Assembly: GCA_017861495.1 (NCBI GenBank)
Contig: JAGFXW010000018.1
Location: forward strand, 1 to 19,412
Direction: 5' to 3'
DNA from: Bacillota bacterium
Lineage (GTDB): Bacteria > Bacillota_C > Negativicutes > CTSoil-072
DNA: 19,412 bases
A program made the position numbers and the translations under genes. This document shows, piece after piece, positions 14,856 through 19,412 of this stretch (position 1 is its first letter; the number at the start of each line of letters is the position of its first letter). A model generated the notes under the pieces. The model saw only the letters and a program-made list of their open reading frames with translations, was not told the DNA's origin and did no database searches.

Positions 14856-16076
14856 TTATTCTTCCCTGTTCGTCTTGGGCACCCGCGGCGCCCGCAAGCG
14901 GGCAACCGGCTGCAAACCGGAACCCAGCAGCGGCCGCACGTAGAATTTAAACGCATCCGTCACATTGTTGCCCGCAGGATTGATAAATTCATCGGGAACA
15001 CATTGTGTCTGTCCGGCAATTTCCGCCAACGGCATCAATTTATAATCTACCGAATAGTAACCGGTACGCTGGATGGTTACCGATCCGTCCTCATCATTCC
15101 AAACAGCAAGTTGAACCGCCCGTTCTCCGACTTCCCGCGCCTCTGCCTGGTCCACATCAGATACGCAGCCCAGGAAAGAACGCTGCAAATAGCCAAACGT
15201 ATCACTGCGAACCCGTTTTATATTTAGTTTTTCCTTGACCGTATCCGCCAGCAAATCGCCCAAGGCGCCGGTACCGGACATCGAGATATTGCCATGCGGA
15301 TCACGTTCTACATTTTTCATGAGGTTGGCAATCACAGGTACTCCGTTTACGTCTTGAATTCCTTCGGAAATGGCCGCAATACAGAAACCGTTTTTATCGT
15401 TTACGGTTTTGATGTTATGCAAAAATGTTTCCATGACAAACGGCCTTTCCGGCAAATAGATCAAATGCGGCCCATCCTCCGGATATTTTTTGGCAATCGA
15501 AGCTGCGGCCGTCAAAAAACCGGAGTGCCGCCCCATGACGATCCCCAGGTAAACCCCGTTCAGCGACCGCACATCCAGATTAATGCCGGTAAACGCCTGC
15601 ACAATAAAGCGCGCAGCCGACCCATAACCCGGCGTATGGTCATTGTGAACCAGATCATTGTCAATCGTCTTGGGTACATGGATCGCCCGCATTGCATAAT
15701 TGGCCTTCTTCGCTTCCTCACTGACAATACGAACCGTATCCGCAGAATCATTCCCGCCAATATAAAAGAAGTAACGAATATCATGCGCCTGCAGCACTTT
15801 GAAAATCTTGCGGCAATATTCTTCATCCGGTTTCACCCGGGTGGATAGCAACGCGGAAGCGGGAGTCAATGCCACCTGCTCCAAATTATGTGTTGTTTCC
15901 TGGGTCAGATCTAAAAAATCTTCACTCAAAATGCCTTCCACACCATGCAAAGCACCATAAATTTTACTAATTTCAGGAAATTTACGCGCCTCCAACACAA
16001 TCCCCACCATGGATTGGTTAATGACCGCGGTCGGCCCGCCGCCTTGCGCGACAAGAGCTTTACCAGATAAAGCCAT
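14856..16076 (-). CDS. pfp: 6-phosphofructokinase, probably PPi-dependent
   Basis: A 406-residue phosphofructokinase-fold enzyme of glycolysis. Active-site blocks: GGGPTAVIN (12-20), GGND (107-110), VPKTIDNDL (134-142), GIVMGRHSGF and YLPERPF. ATP-dependent enzymes normally read GGDGS and PGTIDND; here Asp110 and Lys136 occupy the two selector positions, the pattern of PPi-dependent enzymes (EC 2.7.1.90), which work reversibly and save ATP. It is longer than the 320-residue ATP form. GAGGGAG lies just before the ATG. Monocistronic, with its own promoter and terminator. Phosphoryl-donor choice is inferred from two residues only. Confidence 0.88.
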   Translation of the reverse strand: MALSGKALVAQGGGPTAVINQSMVGIVLEARKFPEISKIYGALHGVEGILSEDFLDLTQETTHNLEQVALTPASALLSTRVKPDEEYCRKIFKVLQAHDIRYFFYIGGNDSADTVRIVSEEAKKANYAMRAIHVPKTIDNDLVHNDHTPGYGSAARFIVQAFTGINLDVRSLNGVYLGIVMGRHSGFLTAAASIAKKYPEDGPHLIYLPERPFVMETFLHNIKTVNDKNGFCIAAISEGIQDVNGVPVIANLMKNVERDPHGNISMSGTGALGDLLADTVKEKLNIKRVRSDTFGYLQRSFLGCVSDVDQAEAREVGERAVQLAVWNDEDGSVTIQRTGYYSVDYKLMPLAEIAGQTQCVPDEFINPAGNNVTDAFKFYVRPLLGSGLQPVARLRAPRVPKTNREE

Positions 16077-16143
16077 ATTCTCCCTCAGTCCTTCCTATAT
16101 CTGTCGTTTATTTTCCTCTTATTGCGATATTGTTTGCAGTACT

Positions 16144-16173
16144 ATTATACAGCATTGCCCCTGCGATGCACAA
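16144..16173 (-). promoter_or_regulatory. Promoter of the phosphofructokinase gene
   Basis: On the minus strand a perfect TATAAT (16149-16144), 18-nt spacer, weak TTGTGC (16173-16168), about 65 nt before the start codon. The rest of the gene-free stretch 16077-16440 holds a G+C-rich hairpin near 16314-16343 and the promoter described next. Confidence 0.55.
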
Positions 16174-16350
16174 ATTCCTGCCGACAAATTGCGTTTTTTT
16201 CCTGACACGGCATGAACAGGAACTACATTTACCTGGAAAAGTATTCGTTAACTATGCTATGATTATACGGATCGAACTTTTTACCACAGCCGCCTTCATA
16301 ATCGCTCCGGCGAAGCCGCTGCCGGTAAAATTTAGATCCGGCGGCAGTTC

Positions 16351-16379
16351 TTGACGTAAAATAACAGCTATAGTAAACT
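16351..16379 (+). promoter_or_regulatory. Possible promoter of the SYLF gene
   Basis: TTGACG (16351-16356), 17-nt spacer, TAAACT (16374-16379), about 60 nt before the SYLF start. A TATAGT at 16369 is nearer consensus but leaves only a 12-nt spacer. Confidence 0.45.
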
Positions 16380-16440
16380 GATGGCAAAGCAATATTTACT
16401 CTGGGTAACTTTCCTTTTTACAAGACCAAGGAGAAAAGAT

Positions 16441-17016
16441 ATGCGTTTAAATACAGCGGTAAAAACACTTACCATTCTCTTGTTGTTGTTCACAATAACG
16501 GTGTCAGCAGCCTATGCCGCCAGTGCCGAAGAAAAACGGGACGGCATCCGAAAAATGCGCAACGAAACACTGCAAAAACTATACACCATCAATCCTTCCG
16601 CCCAATCGGCAGTTCAGGATGCCTACGGCTACGCCGTATTCAACAATTCCGACTTTCATTTAGGACTTCTCGGCGGCGGGGGCGGTAAAGGTCTGGCCGT
16701 CATCAACAGCACCGGCGGCGAGATTTTTATGAAAACGCTTGAAGGTTCCGTAGGGTTGGGTTTCGGCATTAAACAATACATGATGGTCTTTGTTTTCGCA
16801 ACCGAAAAAGCGTTTTTTGATTTCACCGATCAAGGCTGGGAATGGGGCGGACAAGCAACCGCTGCCATAACCGACAGTGTATCCGGTGGTTCGTTGCAAG
16901 GAGCGATTTCCGTAGCGCCGGACATTTGGGTCTATCAGATGACCAACAAAGGCCTGGGAGCTACATTAACGCTGCGGGGGATCCGCTTCTATAAAAACAA
17001 TGCGTTAAATCAATGA
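16441..17016 (+). CDS. Exported SYLF (Ysc84-like) domain protein
   Basis: A 191-residue protein with a signal peptide (residues 1-26, hydrophobic core LTILLLLFTITVSAA, likely cleavage after AYA). The mature part is a SYLF domain: YGYAVFNNSDFHLGLLGGGG, KGLAVINSTGG, GSVGLGFGIKQYMMVFVF, GWEWGGQATAA. SYLF domains bind lipids in eukaryotes; bacterial exported forms have no settled role and probably act at the envelope. The start is at 16441, with AAGGAG 7 nt upstream; an ATG at 16381 adds residues without signal-peptide character. Monocistronic, closed by two hairpins. Confidence 0.88.
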   Translation: MRLNTAVKTLTILLLLFTITVSAAYAASAEEKRDGIRKMRNETLQKLYTINPSAQSAVQDAYGYAVFNNSDFHLGLLGGGGGKGLAVINSTGGEIFMKTLEGSVGLGFGIKQYMMVFVFATEKAFFDFTDQGWEWGGQATAAITDSVSGGSLQGAISVAPDIWVYQMTNKGLGATLTLRGIRFYKNNALNQ

Positions 17017-17022
17017 ACAAAT

Positions 17023-17060
17023 CCGAAAAAGAATAGGCTCACCAGCCTATTCTTTTTCGG
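17023..17060 (+). terminator. Terminator of the SYLF gene
   Basis: Perfect 17-bp arms CCGAAAAAGAATAGGCT (17023-17039) and 17044-17060, loop CACC. T-rich within the 3' arm. Confidence 0.75.
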
Positions 17061-17111
17061 CTAACAAAAGTGCCGGCGCATCATTTGGATGCGCCGGCAC
17101 TTTTGTTAGCC
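17059..17111. terminator. Long perfect hairpin before the cheW2 end
   Basis: Perfect 24-bp arms (17059-17082 GGCTAACAAAAGTGCCGG onwards, and 17088-17111), loop ATTTG, then GTTTTTTATCC on the plus strand. It shares two bases with the preceding hairpin, so only one can form fully. It lies 5 bp from the cheW2 stop and probably serves both directions. Confidence 0.75.
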
Positions 17112-17116
17112 GTTTT

Positions 17117-17560
17117 TTATCCTGCTGCCTGAATGGTTACTGTTTCTTCCGCTGTGAACAATGTATCCAGGTCAAGGATAATTAATAACCGGTCCGCTAC
17201 CTTGCCAATGGCGCGGATAAATCGGTTTGTCTGGGCAATGGTCCCTGCCGCCTCCATTGCCGTTTCATCAATCCGCAAAACTTCCGTGACCGAATCAACA
17301 ACAAGCCCCATTTCCTTGCCGCCCAATTCCACGATCAATGCTTGTTTTTCCAGCCGTTTCTCGGTCTGCAGGACAAACTTCCCTGCCAAATCAATCACCG
17401 GCAGCACCTTGCCGCGGAGGTTGATAATCCCTTCCATATAGCCCGGCATATTGGGCAGTTTCGTAGCGCTTTGAAAGCGGATAATCTCCTTGACCTGCGC
17501 GATCGGGATTGCATACTCCTCCCTGGCCAAGCGGAAAACAACCATTTGCTCTGAAGCCAA
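17117..17560 (-). CDS. cheW: CheW chemotaxis coupling protein (copy 2)
   Basis: A 147-residue, single-domain CheW: MVVFRLAREEYAIPIAQVKE, MPGYMEGIINLRGKVLPVID, MGLVVDSVTEVLRIDE and closing RLLIILDLDTLF. It is more typical of the family than copy 1 (GKVLPVIDL against GQVNYIFNL). The start is taken as TTG 17560, since GGTGG lies 6 nt upstream; ATG 17545 is too far from it. It follows the broken receptor gene by 21 bp, so it was presumably the partner of that receptor and may still be expressed from the same promoter. Confidence 0.92.
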   Translation of the reverse strand: MASEQMVVFRLAREEYAIPIAQVKEIIRFQSATKLPNMPGYMEGIINLRGKVLPVIDLAGKFVLQTEKRLEKQALIVELGGKEMGLVVDSVTEVLRIDETAMEAAGTIAQTNRFIRAIGKVADRLLIILDLDTLFTAEETVTIQAAG

Positions 17561-17581
17561 AATACACCACCGCCTTTACGA

Positions 17582-19172
17582 TTAGACTCGGAACTTGGCC
17601 ACGGCAGTCTGAAGCTCCTGAGCCATCTTAGCCAAACTTTGGCTGGAAGAAGCGATTTCTTCCATAGACGCGGATTGCTCTTCTGTTGCGGCCGAAACAT
17701 TTTGCGCTTCCCCGGCTGCCGTTTTGCTCAATTCATCAATTGATTTTACCGATGCCACAATATGTTGGCTGCCACCTGCCATCTGCTGAATGGCGGCCGA
17801 AATCTCCCGGATCTGTTCCGATACTTGCGTCACCAACCCAACAATCTCTTGGAACGCCTGACCAGCCGCCGATACCACCTGCGTTCCAATCGCCACTTCC
17901 TGCGTTCCTTCCTGCATGGCTACAACCGCTTTGTCGGTATCGCCCTGGATTTCTCCAATCAATCCGGCAATTTGCTTTGCCGCTTCCTGGGACTGTTCCG
18001 CCAGTTTGCGGACTTCTTCCGCGACGACGGCAAACGATTTCTTTCGAGCGTTCACCTAGTTTAACGACAACTTGGGCCGAATGATTGACCGTCTGTTCAA
18101 TGTGTTCCATTTGGCTGACCGCTTTTGCGACCGCTTTATCACCCGTTTGCGCCTGTTCCGCCGCTTTAAACGAGTGCGCCGCTACCTGGTTGGCTGTGGC
18201 GGCAACTTGTTGGATGCTGGCGGACATTTGTTCCACAACGGCTGAAGTTTCCTCTACGGCGTTCAATTGCTGCTCAGACCCATGGGCAATATCCGTTACC
18301 GACGCCGCTACCTGGTTGACCGCTTGCGCCGATTGTTCCGCACTGGCTGTCAATTCCTCGCTGGATGCAGCCAATTGTTCGGCATTAAACGTGATCTGCT
18401 TCACTAATTTTTGCAATTGAACAACCATCGAATTAAACGATTGCGCCAATATCCCGATCTCATCCCCGCGCTGGATCGCCACCTGCTTCGTCAAATCACC
18501 GTCGGCAACCTGTTGTAATGCTTCCGCTAACTGGCCGACCGGTTTGGAAATGCTGCGAGCGGAAAAATAGGCAATGGCTAAGCCAAATAAAATCGCCAAT
18601 ACCGCCGCGGCAATAGCCGCCATTTTTACTAACGCGGCACCTCCCGCCATTTCGACCATGGCCTTATCGATTATCGAATTGCGGTATTTTTTAATCTCAG
18701 CCGTTTTTTCGCCAATAGCCTTACCTACCGGCGCACCTTCATTCACCAACACCAGTTGCGCTTCTTCTTTTTTTCCGGCCAGCGCCAAGGGAAGAAATTT
18801 CTTTTCAATAATGTCATTATATTTACTTTCCAGACCCTTTAATTCCATACCCAATTGCTTGGCCGTATCGGTCCGCGCCTCGGTAATCAACTGATCGATC
18901 AGCTTGGTATTCGTTTGCGATAGGCGCCGGTATTCATTCAAATATTGTTCATTGCCATAAATCACATACGCCCTTACGTTGGCTGACTGGCCAAGAGCGT
19001 TATACGCAATTTCATTGTTGGCAGCCAGTCGCGGCAGATCCGTGTTTTTCAACGTATTGACCTGTTCCTGGACGTCACTGGCTTTCCAAACCGTTACCGC
19101 AAAGCCGACTGAAGCGATTATGAGTACTAGTAAGAAGTAAGATATCATTTTTGCTTGTAAGTTTAGTTTCAT
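17582..19172 (-). pseudogene. Membrane chemoreceptor with deleted signalling tip and frameshift
   Basis: A methyl-accepting chemotaxis protein in two frames. Frame one (from ATG 19172) has membrane helix 1 (about 9-28), a four-helix-bundle ligand domain, membrane helix 2 (about 181-204), HAMP (ISKPVGQLAEALQQVADG) and the first coiled-coil arm to VVKLGERSKEI. It then runs out of frame (VCRRRGRS). Frame two resumes at SFAVVAEEVRKLAEQSQEAA and continues to the normal end AVAKFRV at 17582. The missing piece, normally about 34 residues around [17 protein letters not shown], is the tip that contacts CheA and CheW. The joint is at about 18034-18036, where about 101 nt seem lost. The start is uncertain: no good ribosome site precedes ATG 19172, and the frame is open to 19292. 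Could instead be an assembly or sequencing error. Confidence 0.88.
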
Positions 19173-19322
19173 CTGTTTTTCTGATTCTGCTTGCAGCAAA
19201 ATCAGCTTTGCCCTCCCTTGCCAAATAAGTTCGCCCTTCCCTGGGCTTTGTTTTTTTATCATCAAGCAGAACCATACAGCATTCTGCATCATTTTTCTGC
19301 CAGCAATGCGCTCAAGTCAGCA

Positions 19323-19388
19323 CCACCCGTCTAACGGGTGGCTTGCTCTGCCCTATAAGGGCATGGTACCAGCGGAGTCTCAAGACTC
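19323..19388. mobile_element. Triple hairpin resembling an IS200/IS605-type end
   Basis: Three compact hairpins in a row: CCACCCGT-CTA-ACGGGTGG (19323-19341), TGCCCT-ATA-AGGGCA (19349-19363) and GAGTCT-CA-AGACTC (19375-19388). Small-loop hairpins in this order resemble subterminal structures of IS200/IS605 elements or the structured end next to tnpB. No transposase is visible, as the window ends 24 bp later. Identity is by resemblance only. Confidence 0.4.
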
Positions 19389-19412
19389 TCTGAAAAGTTG
19401 CCAACCGCATAA

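Noticed and set aside
16369..16374. TATAGT as the -10 of the SYLF promoter with TTGACG as -35
   Set aside because: The spacer would be only 12 nt; TAAACT with a 17-nt spacer is more plausible.

Overview
The window looks like a chromosomal segment from an anaerobic, motile Bacillota, most likely a diderm Negativicute of the Sporomusaceae type. This is an inference from gene content: a selenocysteine formate dehydrogenase beside a selenium-metabolism cluster, a two-subunit iron-sulfur serine dehydratase, a PPi-type phosphofructokinase, a c-di-GMP-I riboswitch on a chemoreceptor operon, and Gram-positive-style ribosome binding sites. No rRNA, tRNA, CRISPR array or phage gene was seen.

Left part (1-5100): a selenium island. 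On the minus strand yedE, yedF, a DUF3343 Se/S-carrier-like gene and a cysteine desulfurase-family gene lie nearly end to end. They are followed, after a terminator, by the 5' part of a formate dehydrogenase alpha subunit. Its frame meets TGA at 19-21 exactly where the catalytic selenocysteine is expected and continues in frame to the window edge. A LysR regulator is divergent from yedE, with a strong 11-bp inverted repeat between them. The likely logic is selenium or sulfur import, delivery and regulation beside a selenoenzyme that needs it.

Middle part (5100-12100): a 265-bp gene-free cluster of nested palindromes with imperfect terminal inverted repeats; an mcp-cheW operon (cytoplasmic PocR-domain receptor) preceded by a c-di-GMP-I riboswitch and intrinsic terminator; an MBL-fold hydrolase; an ABC-F protein of the YbiT type with a structured leader and an altered second Walker A; and a COG2509-like FAD oxidoreductase ending at a perfect 48-bp palindrome.

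Right part (12100-19412): xpt; the serine dehydratase genes sdaAB and sdaAA behind a TSCPD-domain protein; a second copy of the repeat motif, which reaches into the sdaAA stop codon; a PPi-type phosphofructokinase; an exported SYLF-domain protein; two stacked long hairpins; and a second mcp-cheW pair. In that pair the receptor gene has lost about 100 bp encoding the signalling tip and is frameshifted. Just upstream of it, at the window edge, three small hairpins resemble the end of an IS200/IS605-type element.

The more unusual points are the selenium island with its edge-truncated selenoenzyme, the c-di-GMP control of a chemoreceptor, the precise loss of a chemoreceptor tip, the palindromic repeat family, and the leader and Walker A change of the ABC-F gene. 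All family assignments come from reading motifs, not from database searches.
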